In this document: one piece after another, positions 36,013-48,444 of the stretch
How the letters are laid out: every line of letters starts with the position of its first letter
How positions within the stretch are numbered: position 1 is the stretch's first letter
Source of the DNA: Vitis vinifera
Taxonomy: Eukaryota > Streptophyta > Magnoliopsida > Vitales > Vitaceae
DNA length: 64,000 nucleotides
Direction of reading: 5' to 3'
NCBI RefSeq assembly: GCF_030704535.1
Contig: NC_081819.1
Coordinates: 16,774,001-16,838,000 of the forward strand
The notes under the pieces: generated by a model
The model's database searches: none
What the model was told of the DNA's origin: nothing
What the model saw: only the letters and a program-made list of their open reading frames with translations
Program-made: the position numbers and the translations under genes

Positions 36013-39000
36013 ATGGATCAACAGCAGCAGCAACAACACCAACAATTCTACCAGTATCATCTTCAATCCTCTCAGCCCTATGATCCATCTCAAGTTCAAG
36101 CCTACGATCTGTCAGCACAAGCCTATTACACATACAATCAAGACCAGCAATATGGGTACTATCCACAACCCTACGCCACTGATTACCAGAATCAGCAGCA
36201 ACCCACTTCGATTCACCCTCCTGGGGTCCCAATTCCGCCTGAACCCACTCACACGGTAGGACCTGACTATGCCCATTTGCAGGCTCCCCACAATGCTTAT
36301 TACCCACAGGGGGTTCATGAACAGCAGCAGCAGCAGCAACAACAACATATGGGTTATCCCGATTCGGCTCAAGCTGGGTCTAACTTGTTCCAGATGGCCG
36401 GAAATATGGATTCGGCTCAGGGTTCTGCGGAGCAGTGGCAGGTCAACAATGGAGGTTTTGGTCCTGGTCCTGTTCGCCCGCCGGTAATGGATTTGTTTAT
36501 TAATTTTTATAGCATGTTGCTCAATTTGATAAATCCTTTTGTGTGTTTTTTGAATTAGGGTTTTGATTGTGTAGCCTTGACATTGCTGGGTTTTCCCCTT
36601 CTTTTTGGCATTGGCGAATTTTAGTATTTGGGTCTTAACAGCTTTAATTGTGATTTCCTGTTTTCTTTAATATGTGGCTTTAGTTTTATCTGGGTTTGGC
36701 ATTATTTATGTGTTGTTAATTATTTATCTCATTGTAAAATTCTACGTTTTCCCTGAATTTATCTATTTTTTTGTGGTTAGTGGCTAATTTGATATTCATG
36801 ATTAGGGTAATTTGAGAGTTTCATTACTTCAGTATGCATTTTGTTTATTAGTTTTTCTCCTTTAAACAATGCATTTTATTTTTACGGGGTTGTATGGAAA
36901 CATTACTATGGGGTGGTTACAAAAATTATATGAACATAGATTTAGTTTTGCTTGGGGCAAGTGTAAATGTGGTAAGCACTAGGAATTTAGATTTTTTGCC
37001 CCCATAATGGAGGTAGTACAGATGGGGAATGTTTGTCAGACAAACAGAGACAGATAGGATTTCAACGTGGGGAACAGCAAGAAATTAGTATAAGGTGTCA
37101 CTGAATGCCTGCAACCATTTCTTTTGGTAGGCAAGGATCAACAAGGCTAGATTGAATGAACCCCAACAGAATCCAAGTTTATTGGTGGGATTAATTTTAG
37201 ATCCCTAATGATAGGAAAGAGATGGGAAAGGGATAATGAAAAGCTTCAGGAAAAAGAATTCCTGTATCCAAGAGAGCTCAAACTGTCAAAAAGAAAAAAT
37301 GTCCTGAAAGCAGCAGGTTCTTATTCTAATAGCCTTCGCAGTCAACACATGTAAAAAAATGGGGAATGGTCTCTTCGAGTTTCACCTTTGAAACCTCATG
37401 CCAAAAAATTAAAAAAAAAATGATTTCTTTCACTTTATATGCACCAGGCGACACTCCATCAATGAAGTGCCATGTAAGCCCCTCCTTCCCCTCATATTCT
37501 CCCTCCTTCATCAGAAGCATTTTCCTACCCTCCTCCAACCTCCCCACTGAAAGTCCCTCTGCAACTTCTCCAAGAGACAGGGATGATAAAGATGAATATA
37601 ACATAGACTGAAATGCTTGAATGGGTACTCTTGATAAGAGTTATCATCCCTCTGTTTACAGCCTCTTCCTATTTGTCAACCTTCTTTCCACTCTTTCCAT
37701 GCCAAATCCTAAACTGCTTTAGATTTTTTAGAGGCCCCAAAGGAAATCACAATAATCTTGTAGTGGGTATTTTTCTTATCTTACCCCTTATGTTGGCTGT
37801 AGAAAGTGAACATTTCCCACCAAATCCACTACAGTGATAATGTGTTAGTCTACATGATACAGTTGTTAATTGTGTCCCTAGGTGCAAAAAAAGAAAAATC
37901 CTAGTAAACCTTTTGACTCTTTTTCGAACTGTCAAATGGGTCATTGGGTCCAATCACATAATGCTGCAGTGTCATGCAACATAGCTTAGCAATCCTCGTT
38001 TTGAAATTATTTTGTAAATTTTTTTTACCTGAAATTATCCTTACTATTTTTTTCCTCAAAATTTTTCACTAAGGTTGTTGCCTTGTAAGGTTTCTATTTG
38101 TTTTCTTCCCCAAAATTCTTCTTTTACTTTGACTTCTGCATTAGTGTTGTATATCTTGCCTATACATGGTTAATGACCAATTCTATGTTTTTAGTCAGCT
38201 TTGGATAATCTAATGCTCTTTTTGTTTTTTGTTTTTTTTTTCCATATTGATCGGGCCCTTTGCATAACTGCATTATTAAAATTTTATAGTTTTATCTTTA
38301 TTGAAATTGAACACATTGATTGTGCCTCACTCAGCTCAGGCAATAGGCCTTGGTCTGTGTTTTGTGACTAGGCTTCAGCATACTTTTGCTCCTTAGGTGT
38401 TAATAAGCATGCTGCATGATCATACCTTGTGTTAAAAGTAGTCATCATCATCATTTAAATATCAATTTGTTTGTTTAATTTGGCAATGAAAGGTTTTTTT
38501 TCTCTTCTCTGCTTTCAATGGATTATATAATGTCTTTAGATTGGCTAGGTTTCCTTGGTTATTAGATCTCTTCAACATATATGGATGGTCTATATTAAAA
38601 ACCTTCTTAATTTGTGGTTTGAAGGGGTTTTTGTTTTCGTTTGTTTGGGAGGGGGTTGTTGTTGTATTATTATCAGGGATCTTATCTAGCTTAACTTATA
38701 TGTTTGTTATCCCTAGTAGCGTTTTCTATGTCACCTTGTTACAGCTTAGAGAACATATGAAATGTGATTTTATTCTTGGTTTTGGCATCAATTTGATAAC
38801 AGGTGAATTTAAATGGGAGGGCCAAAATTGTCAAGCGCTAATTTTGAGATTTCAGGATGTTAAATTTCTATGATGCATTGCATTCTAACAAGACACAAGG
38901 AAATTTGAATTTTATTGAAATTTGAGTTTGGAAGAATAAGCTATCTAACATGATTACAGTTTTATCATGAGGCACACAAACAGCCTGTTTCTCGACTTGG

Positions 39001-42000
39001 CTCGGCTCTGCTCAGCTTGTTTACTTCCCACCTTAAGATGTTTGTTTCACTGAAGAAGTTCTTAGTCACAAGATTTGTGCTGATTTGAAGATTCCACTCT
39101 TGACATGGTACAAATATTTTGCACATGGGAGTGAATTTCTTGTTAGGTGCTCCTTTGATCTCCTATAGAAATATAATTGAGACGATAGGGCTGATTTGTA
39201 CTAAATCCTCAGCACTACTGTCTAGTTATTCTTCAAAGATGAAGAAAAGGGTTCTATAAACTTGGCACAGAGCCCTAAAGCAACCATATAAGGCTTACCC
39301 TTAATAAGATCTTCCACCCTGTCAATGAGGCAAATGTGGCAATTGCTTTAGGTGCCACCTTATTGATGCCATACCAATGGAACATGGTTGGTTGCTTTAG
39401 AGTTCATGTGAGCTTGTTGGTATCCTTCTCTGGTACACTCTTTTAGATCAAATGATCACTATCTTTCCCAAACTTGTGTGTTAGCTATTGTGCTGACTCA
39501 CATTGTTGGATGTGATTGTTATCATTTGGTTTAGCATTCAGCTGTTATAGTCATGTGGAGGCACTTATGAGCTTGTTCCGCTGCTTAACTGTATGGCCTT
39601 ATTATCTGAATCATGCAGTGTGTCCTGCAGTTAAGGATGTGGTACAGGGAAATTTCTTTTCTTTTCTTTTCTTTTTGAACAAGGTGTTTTGTTCTCTATT
39701 TTGGACTTAGGTAAGCGGTGAGCCTATCTTGAGGGTTCTAAATTGAGCATCTCGAGGATACACCTCACACCACGGTGCTGCCAAAAATATGTGGAGAAGA
39801 TGGATGCTATGAGAGTTTTTGGTGGAGAATAACTGGTGGGTCTTTTTATTCTTCAAACAGTTGGGATCTTTGAAGAAATGGTCATAGAAACCATGGGTTG
39901 TAGCTCAAGCGTAATGAGGAAATGTTATCTTTTGCAATCTAATGGTTTCCCCTGACGCTTAGGCCTATCCCATCAAAAATTCCAACTCCAGACTTTAAGA
40001 ACAAAACGTAAATTTTCATTTTTCTTTTTCATTTTTTTTCCTGATGCTCGTTAGTTATTGAAAGGAAGGAAGATGTCATGTCAAAACATCAAATGGGTCA
40101 TCCGAAGGTGGAGTAGGATCTTGGAAAAAACCAGTATTTAAAAGAAACTGATTATTGGGTTTGATTTCAAATCTGGTAGCAAGCTCTACCTTACGAAAGC
40201 AGGGCCAACACTCCATTTTCAAGACTTGGCTTTTTTTGATTCTCAAGAGGATGTGATCCTATGTGATGTTTTACATTTGATGTTGTCCTTTAAGAAAAGT
40301 GGCTTTGCATATGTCTGTTCCTGTAATTGAGTATTGAGCCTTTTATTAATGGGAATAATCTAAAAATGTAGGCTTCTTATAGGAGAGCTCACTTGTAGTT
40401 TGAAAATATGATACTAATATTAGGTATGTCAACCTGAAGATTGACTTTCAGAACCTTAATAGACCCATTTTTCAACTAAAATACAGTTTAAATTTTGTCA
40501 GCAGATGTTGTCTCATTGTGAAAGATGCAAATCAGATCTTTTGAAAAATGAACTGAAAAGGTTTGTTGTATTGGATTATTTGCATATATTTGTTTTTGTT
40601 GTGTTCTTGCTCTTTGTATTTATAGTATTGAATTTTAGTTATGTAATGTGATGATTCTAATTCAATTAGATGCTTAAAATGAACACATTGTAATATCACT
40701 GATGAAGCCCAACTTCATTTTTGGTCATTTCTTAAGTTTGTAAAATAAAACCCAAATTAAACAGATATCACCTGACATTGCTTTTTATAAAGGAGGAATT
40801 ATGACTTCTTTTTGCTGACTCAAAAACAGGAAAATGGTTCTAAAATCCCTTTTTGGGGTAAAATAAATATTATAGAAAAGCAACAAGGGAGGAAAACAAT
40901 TTATAAAGAGCATACAGGTAGCACCCAAATGACCAAATTAAAGGAAAGATCATGATCATACACAACCTTCAAACTCGGAATCCAAACAATCAATGAAATC
41001 TATGAGACAATGACTTAATCCTCCATTTCCTCTTCTATCCTAATACATGGACTTGAAAGTTCTTTCCAGTTTCCTTTTTGAGGTGGCCAAGGATCTCCAA
41101 ATCTCTGAAAATTTGGCATTCCTTCCTTTGAAACTCAGCTTTAATAGAGGATATCGCTTAAAATCAAGTCACTAGTGATCTTCCACTGCCTGTTAGTTTT
41201 AAAAAGGCGGGCTGGGGGGGGGCTTCTAAGCCCATTTCTGGCACGGGTTTTGTGGAGCGGTCCTCCTCGGCTAGGGCTTCGTCAGTTCCCGCGGATGTTG
41301 AAGGGGGGATGGAATCGGAGCTCTTGGCTGTCCAAGTTGAAGCCACCATCGAGTTGACGCCGTGTCGATGGAGAGTCACCGACGAGGCTCTGATGGAGGA
41401 GGCTTCCAGGTATTACGTTGGTCCTATTTCTCCTTCTGAGTTGGGGCATCAGGGATACTCTTCTTCTTCTTCTTCTTGGGGCAACACCGAGGCTATAGGG
41501 GCTTTGGAGGGGTTGGATTATGGAGCAGAAGGGGAGTTGGGTCGTTTTGAGCCTAGTGTGGGGAGAAACAAAGCCGCGTCGACTTTCGGAGACTGGAGTG
41601 GACATTCTTAGGACTCGAGTGACACTAAGAGAGGGAATGAGTTAGCTCTTGTACTAGTTGGGGAGGATTTTACTAGTCTTTGTGAGGAAGAAAGTGCCTG
41701 CCACATAGAAGAAGGGGGAAGTGGGGAAGGGTGGAGTTCTAGCAGCCTTCCGAGGTTCAGTTGCTGCTTGGGGATGATGGAAGGCTTCGAAGAGGAAATC
41801 TTATATTTCTTAAGGAGAATGAAGGGGAGAATTGAGCAAAAGGGTAAGGAAGGGGTGACTAGGAAGACGAGTTTAAAATCTTCAAAATCCAGTAGGGAAC
41901 TCAAGAAGTTGGAGTGGATTGTTAGCTACAAAAAGGCAAAAATGGGTTCTAGCGCGGGTATTTTCGGAGGGGCTTCAGGATCAGGGTGTAAATGAAGATA

Positions 42001-45000
42001 AGAATTCTGTCGTGGAATGTTAGAGGGGCTAATGATAGGGATAAAAGGAGGATTATCAAGTTAGTTATTAAATCCCAAAGAGTGGATGTGGTTTGTGTAC
42101 AGGAAACTAAAATTAAAGAAATGACTACGAGGCTTGTTCGAAGTTTGGGGGTAGGAAGAAATATAGAGTGGAGAGCAGTCAACTCTAGGGGTGCAGTTGG
42201 GGGTATTTTGGTGTTTTGGGACAATAGGCTGGTGGAGTTGGTGGGATGGGAAGAAGGGGTGTTCTCAATTTTGTGCCGGTTCAAAAATTGTGTGGATGGT
42301 GTTGTGTGGGTGTTCACTAGTGTGTATGGGCCGGTTTGCAGTGGAGATAGAGAGGAGTTCTGGGAGGAACTTGGGTCAGTTAAAGGGTTATGGAGTGACC
42401 CTTGGTGTGTGGGAGGGGATTTCAATTTGGTAAGGTTTCTAGAGGAGCGTAGTAGGGGAGGTGGTCTTACAGCTTCAATGAGGAGATTCTCAGAAGTGTT
42501 AGAGGATTTGGAGCTCAGGGATTATCCTTTGAGGGGGGGCCGGTTTACTTGGAGAGGAGGATTGAATAACCAGGTCCAGTCTAGGCTGGATAGGTTCTTA
42601 GTGACGGATAACTGGGTTAATCTATTCAATGGGGTTGTGCAGGGTATTCTCCCCAGACCGGTCTTGGATCACTTCCCGGTCCTCCTAGAAGGAGGAGGGC
42701 TGAAGAGGGGACCTTCCCCTTTCAAACCCCTTTCAAATTTGAGAACATGTGGTTGGAGGAGGAGGGTTTCAAAGACAAGATGAAGACGTGGTGGGGGAGT
42801 TTAAATTTTACTAGGTCATCCAACTACATTTTAGATGCTAAATTGAGGGCCCTTAAAAATATTCTGAAGATTTGGAATAAAGAAGAGTTTGGGTTAGTTG
42901 AGGCTAAAAAGGGTGAAGCTCTTAAGCAGGTTGAGTATTGGGATGAAAAGGAGAAATATGCAGCTTTAAATATGGAAGAATGTGAAGCAAGAAATGGAGC
43001 AAGGGAGTCCTACAAGTCTTGGGTGATGAAGGAAGAGATTTTTTGGAGGCAGAAGTCTAGGGAGTTGTGGTTGAAGGAGGGGAACAATAACACCAGATTC
43101 TTTCATAGGATGGCGAATGCTCATAGTAGAAGAAACTAGCTGTCCAAGTTGAAAGTTAATGGTTGTTGGCATTCAGAGGAAAATAACTTAAGAAACAGTG
43201 TGGTGGGGGTGTTTTCAGAGCTGTACCAAGAGGAAGAGGGGTGGTGCCCTAGTGTCGACAGGATCTCTTTTATGAGGTTAGATAATAGTGAGGTTGAGGG
43301 GTTGGAGAACCCTTTCTTGGAGGAAGAGGTGTTTGCAGCTCTTACGGACCTAGGCAAAGACAAAGCCTCGGGGCCGGATGACTTTACAATGGTGTTTTGG
43401 CTTTTTGGGTGGGATGTGGTGAAGGTTGAAATTATGGGCTTTTTTAGAGAATTCCATGAAAGGGGCAGATTTATAAAATCTCTAAATGCAACCTTATTGG
43501 CTTTAGTCCCTAAGAAAAGAGGTGCAGAAGATTTGAAAGATTTCAAACCGATTAGCCTTGTGGGAAGCCTTTACAAGTTGTTGGTCAAGGTGTTGGCAAA
43601 TAGAATCAAGAAGGTAATGGGAAAAGTGATTTCAGAACCCCAAAATGCCTTTGTGGAGGGTAGACAAATTCTTGATGCAGTTTTGATTGCTAATGAGGTT
43701 GTGGATTCCAGATTGAAAAGCAATCAAGGGGGCGTGATGTGCAAGTTGGATATAGAGAAGACCTATGATCATATCGCCTGGAAGTTCTTGTTGGTTGTGC
43801 TAAAGCAAATGGGATTTGGGGAGAGATGGATTAAGTGGATAGAGTGGTGTATTTCAACTGTAAGATACTCTGTTCTTATAAATGGCTCTCCTTCCGGATT
43901 CTTCCAAAGCTCAAGGGGTTTGAGACAAGGAGATCCTCTATCCCCTTATTTGTTTGTGATAGTTATGGAGGTGTTTAGTTGCTTAATGAGAAGGGCCATT
44001 AGTGGGGGCTTTTTATCTGGATGGAGGGTTAGAGGTAAGGGTGGAGAAGGGATTCTGATATCTCATTTGCTTTTTGTGGATGACACCTTGGTGTTTTGTG
44101 AGGAGTCTCAGGATCAGTTGACATATCTAAGCTGGCTTTTCATGTGGTTTGAGTCTTGCTCAGGGTTGAAAGTTAACTTGGAGAAAAGTGAGCTTATTCC
44201 GATGGGGAGGGTGAATGATATAGAGGATTTGGCTTTGGAGTTGGGCTGTAAGGTGGGTGATCTGCCTTCCAGTTATTTGGGATTGCCTTTGGGGGCACCT
44301 TTCAAATCAGAGGTGGTATGGGATAGTGTTGAAGAGAGGTTTAGGAAAAGGTTGGTTATGTGGAAGAGACAGTATATTTCCAAAGGCGGAAGACTCACCC
44401 TAATTCGGAGCACTCTTTCCAGTTTGCCGGTTTACTTCATGTCTCTTTTCCTTTTGCCCAGAAAAAGTAAGGATGAGGTTGGAGAAGATTTAGAGGGACC
44501 TCCTGTGGGGGGGAGGTGCTCTTGATCAGAGGCCTCATCTTGTTAGGTGGAATCTGGTTTGTCTGGAAAGAAAGAAAGGTGGTTTGGGGGTAAGAAACTT
44601 AGCGTTGATGAATAAAGCTCTCTTGGGTAAGTGGAATTGGCGTTTTGCCATTGAAAGTGAGGCTTTGTGGAAGCAAGTGATCAGTCACAAATATGGTGTA
44701 GAGGAGGGGGGTTGGTGTACTCGGGCCGAAAGTGGGAGGCATGGTGTAGGGCTTTGGAAAGCTATTAGAAAGGAGTGGTTGGGTATGTATAGCAGTTTAG
44801 CCTTCCGCGTGGGTAATGGTCGGAGAGTGAGATTCTGGAAGGATAAGTGGTGTGGAGATGAGCCTCTCTACGAGTCCTTCCCTTCTTTTTTTGCCATTTC
44901 CTGGGCTAAAGATGCCTGGGTATCGGAAGTGTGGAACCCAGATGGTGTAGGGGATGGTTGGACCCCTCTTTTCTCAAGGCGCTTAATGACTGGGAAATTG

Positions 45001-48000
45001 AGATGATGGGACAGTTTATGCTAAAAATCCATGCATTTAGGGTGCAAAGGGAGAACGAGGATAAGATGGTTTGGACAGCATCTAGAAGTGGTGTTTTCTT
45101 AGTCAAGTTGCTCTACTCTACTCTGGAGCCTGGTGGTTCTGTTCCGTTCCCTTATGTTGGTATTTGGAGAGCGTGTGTGCCTCCAAAGGTAGCTTTTTTT
45201 GCTTAGGAAGCTTCCTGGGGCAAAATCTTAACTTTGGACCAACTCCAAAGAAGGGGTTATTCTTTGGCAAATAGGTGTTTTCTTTGTCTTGCTGAAGGAG
45301 AAACGGTGGATCACCTTTTACTCCATTGTGTTATGATAAGGGCATTGTGGAATCTTCTTTTTTCTCTCTTTGGTGTGGAGTGGGTTCTCTCTAGTACAGT
45401 TAAGGAAACTCACCTTGGGTGGCATGGAGCGTTTGTGGGGAAAATCTGTAAAAAGGCATGACAAATGGCCCCCTTATGTATATTTTGGTCAGTTTGGAAG
45501 GAAAGAAATTTGTTGGCTTTTGGGAATGAGGTGTTGTCAATCCAAAGGTTGAAACATTCTTTTGTATGTAATCTGTGGTCATGGGTTAGGGTGTTTATAG
45601 TTTTGAGCCCTTGGTCTCTTGTTAGCTTTTGTGAGTGGCTAGGATTTACTTATAGGTAAGGGTTTCTTCCCGCTACCTTGGTTTAGAGTCGGTGGGCTGC
45701 TTTTGTATACTCCCTGTATACCTAGAGGGCACTAGTTTGGTGTCTCCTCTTTCATTTTAATATACTTCTCTTTACTTTAAAAAAAAAAAAATCTTCCATG
45801 TCAAAACATCTGTCCCCACTCTGTGCTCCCCCACTTGTCTGAGCTCAAACCTCTGAAGCTTCATAGGGCAATTCACCATTTCCAAGTCTTGTTGTGAGAT
45901 TCACTAATGAATATCAGATTCCAATCCCTAGTCAGCTGAAGTAATTTCCACGGGGAAGCAACAAGAAGTACTTGGGATAGATTTGGTGATTTAGACATAT
46001 TCAGCTAAATCCATGTAATATACATAAGCTAGTCAAAGCTTGTGCTTGCTTGAAGTTGTAGTTAGCAACCATCTATCTTTTAGCAGATTATATAATTCAT
46101 TATGCTTGTGTTCTTCTTTACTGCCTACTTCTACCTCCTACAGGTGCAGGCTAATACAACCTCCTTACACTTCTGCATGTGTGTGCAGTCAAGCATGCAT
46201 GTGCACAGTGTTTCTAATTCTGAAATCTGAACCATTTTTTTCTTGTATTTTTCTTCTTCTTCTGCTCCTCCTCCTTTTTGTTTGTCTGTTTCTAGTACTG
46301 AAATCTGGCAACTTTATTCATATTATACTCTTTCTGTTTATCGTGAACTAGACCTCTCCATTACAGCTCTGTGTGTGTGAGTGTTTCTAGTTCTGAAATC
46401 TGAACAACTTTCTTCTTATTTTTGTCTTTCTGTTTGTCTCAATTGGACCCCTCCATCAATGGTCTGTTTTTTAATCCTATTTGACAAATTTCTTAACTTC
46501 TAGCAGGTTTCATTTGGACTTAATTTGAGTTTTTTGCTTCAATTGAATTCATGTGCATCAAATTTCTGGCTAATGTTACTGATTCAACTTCATGTGGTTT
46601 TATGTGATTGGTTTGTTTGTTGAACAAGATCAGTGTACTTGTAGGGTGCTTGTGTTTCCCAGTATGAATCTCACACCTCAAGTAACTTGAATTATAAAGT
46701 TTTCAATCTGATTATTTGTTTAATTGAATCAGCCAGTTACGTAGGATGTGCTATTTCTGTCCATATCTCAGTCAACATTTTCAATGTTTCCTTGTCTAAA
46801 ATTTTCATGTTTATCCACTGATTTGTACCATTTTCTTTAAATCAGTAATAATATTTGATGATTTTTTGTTTGTTGTATGCACATGAATTATTCTGTACCA
46901 TGGCATGCTATATTTTGCTTGGTTTGTATTTTATGCAATCGTTTATCTCTATTGCTACTATTTACCTGATTATGCCAGCGTTTGGCATGCCATTACATGG
47001 TCCTTTTTACCCTTTGAATGTGGTGCAGATTGGTCAATCTTCATATAGAGGTGGAGGTAGAAGGGGTGGTAGACCCTTTAGAGGGGGTGGTAGATCCTTC
47101 AGAGGTGGTGGCAGGGGGCAATTTGGTCCCCATGGCTTTGGACCTGATGGTAGTGGACGTGGCCAGGGAGGTGGCAGGTACTTCCCACCACATAATGCAG
47201 CATCAACTCCAAATTTGGGATCTGTTCCAACAGCTGAGGGACCAGGAGCGTTAATCCCAGGAGAGGCTTCACAGCTCCAAGGAAAGACACCTCAAGCTTT
47301 CATGCAGCCTTTATCAGGATCAGATCCTGGCCAGGCACAATTTCCTGCAATGGCACAGCATGGCAATCCATTCTGGCGATCCCCATGTATGGCATGGTGT
47401 GAACTTTGTAGGGTTGACTGCAATACTTTGGAAATCCTGGAGCAGCACAAGAATGGAAAGAGGCACAAAAAGAATTTGCTAGTATATCAAGAGTTACAGA
47501 ATCTGAACAAGCTCATAACTGGAGTGCAGAATGAACAAATGCCCATCTCTGATTTCAAACCACAACTTATTCAGTCTGAGAGAGTTGGAGGATCTGAGGA
47601 TAAACAGCCTTCACAGGGTACAGGAGCTAATGGAACTGAGAAAGAGCAGCAAACAGAAGCTGAGAAGTCTGAAGTTTCAGCACAACCAACAGAAGAACAG
47701 GAGAGGAAAGCGAGGATGGATCACTTTCAAGCCCCAGGGCGTGGATTGAAGCGTAAGATGAGAGGGGGCCGAGGTGGGAAGCGCATGCGACAATTTGAGC
47801 CCCCTAAACCCAAAGAAATGATTCCTCTGATATGTGAGTTGTGCAATGTCAAGTGCGAGTCTCAGGTTGTTTTTGACAGTCATTTGGCTGGTAAAAAGCA
47901 CCATTCAAACCTTAAGCGGTTCCATGGCTACCAAGCTATAATTGCAGGAGCACTTCAAGCATTAATCCCATCCAACCCTAATGCTCCATCAAACTTCTTC

Positions 48001-48444
48001 ATCCCTCAAGTTCATCAACAAGGTGTTAGCGGCTCTCAAGGTCTTCCAGCTCAACCAATGCCTTATATGCAACAAGGCCAAGCACCAGGAATGGCACCAG
48101 GACCCGCATCAGAACCAGAGCCAGCACCAGTGTCAGCTTTGGAAACACAGGATAAAGAAGGTACCAAGACTGTAGAATCGCAGGCCACATCAGAAGCTGG
48201 GGGTCAGAATACTGTTACCGCGGAAGCTAACAGTCAGCTGCAACCTGACATAATAGCATCTGAAGCCTCGTCAGGTGTTAGTACCAATACCACCATTGTG
48301 AGTGAAACTTCAGCATTTGAAGGAAAGGATGTTATTCCTCCCATCGATGACCCAGATGTGGCACCCTCAGAGAACAAAGTTAAAGGGGCTGAACAGGTTC
48401 TTTCTACAACACCAGCAGACAAAGCTGTTGCAGTTCCCGAATAG
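36013..48444 (+). CDS. Q/Y-rich, RGG-box protein with two U1/matrin-type zinc fingers
   Basis: Two coding exons, 36013-36483 and 47029-48444, encode 628 aa. The join is in frame and splits after VRPP, continuing IGQSSYRGGG. Residues 1-157 are rich in Q, Y and P, with two poly-Q runs, like a prion-like disordered domain. Residues 162-206 form an RGG/GRG box. Two CX2CX12HX5H fingers follow: C281-C284-H297-H303 (WCELC...QHKNGKRH) and C426-C429-H442-H448 (CELC...SHLAGKKHH). This spacing is that of the U1-C/matrin/JAZ class, which binds double-stranded RNA or RNA-protein complexes. A basic KRKMRGGRGGKRMR stretch between the fingers could be a nuclear signal. The C-terminal region is S/T/A/E-rich. 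A nuclear RNA-binding role is inferred; I do not recognise a named orthologue. The 10,545-base intron could hide a small extra exon. Confidence 0.82.
36484..41177 (+). other. First part of the 10.5-kb intron, before the LINE
   Basis: No additional coding exon is apparent. 37040-37860 is less AT-rich and reads like degenerate retroelement sequence; the frame 37326-37604 on the minus strand is without clear homology. 40820-41160 also looks like old repeat sequence. The remainder is T-rich intron sequence. Confidence 0.45.
41252..41611 (+). pseudogene. LINE ORF1 remnant
   Basis: A 119-codon open frame upstream of the endonuclease with no stop until 41609. It has no zinc knuckle and no recognisable domain. 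Position alone suggests it is what is left of ORF1. More ORF1-like sequence may continue to about 41990 in another frame. Confidence 0.45.
41992..45460 (+). pseudogene. LINE ORF2 (endonuclease-reverse transcriptase), broken
   Basis: The endonuclease frame 41992-42783 loses frame because an 11-base block is present twice in tandem (42716-42726 and 42727-42737). Coding resemblance continues in the frame 42747-43139, stops at TAG 43137, resumes as the reverse transcriptase 43149-44460, shifts frame in an A-run at about 44462-44466, and continues through RVRNLAL-type sequence (44584) and a zf-RVT segment with CFLCLAEGETVDHLLLHC near 45270-45330. The catalytic FVDD is intact, but the product cannot be made as one protein. 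Confidence 0.88.
45791..47028 (+). other. Second part of the 10.5-kb intron
   Basis: After the LINE the intron is T-rich, with a pyrimidine-rich lead-in to the acceptor TGGTGCAG at 47021-47028. A phrase like TTTCTAGTTCTGAAATCTG recurs at 46211, 46289 and 46384 (see findings). No exon is seen. The coding frame is open back to 46855, but that stretch is hydrophobic, T-rich intron sequence. Confidence 0.6.

Larger units (their letters stand above)
41186..45790 (+). mobile_element. Degenerate L1-type LINE in sense orientation inside the intron
   Basis: The order is that of plant L1 elements. A remnant of ORF1 lies at about 41252-41611. The apurinic endonuclease starts at 41992 (MKIRILSWNVRGAND, then QETKIK, GGDFN and DHFPV). 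Reverse transcriptase spans about 43149-44470 (RQGDPLSPYLF and the FVDD catalytic box), then a zf-RVT-like region to about 45400. It ends in a poly-A tail at 45778-45790. It is dead: frameshifts lie near 42727, 44465 and 44975, and stops at 43137-43139, 44491-44493 and 45204-45206. ATCTTCCA at 41178-41185 and at 45791-45798, directly after the tail, is a possible short target duplication. That implies a 5'-truncated copy. It does not interrupt host coding exons. Confidence 0.9.

Noticed and set aside
41949..42425. 158-aa minus-strand frame
   Set aside because: Antisense of the LINE endonuclease coding sequence.
40077..45810. 14-base word as the LINE target duplication
   Set aside because: The 5' copy is over 1 kb from recognisable LINE sequence and the 3' copy is separated from the poly-A by six bases; the shorter ATCTTCCA pair is adjacent to the tail. 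Kept only as an alternative.
46855..47028. Upstream extension of the RGG zinc-finger exon to an ATG at 46855
   Set aside because: The stretch is T-rich intron sequence before a clear acceptor at 47021-47028, and the Q-rich first exon at 36013 joins in frame.
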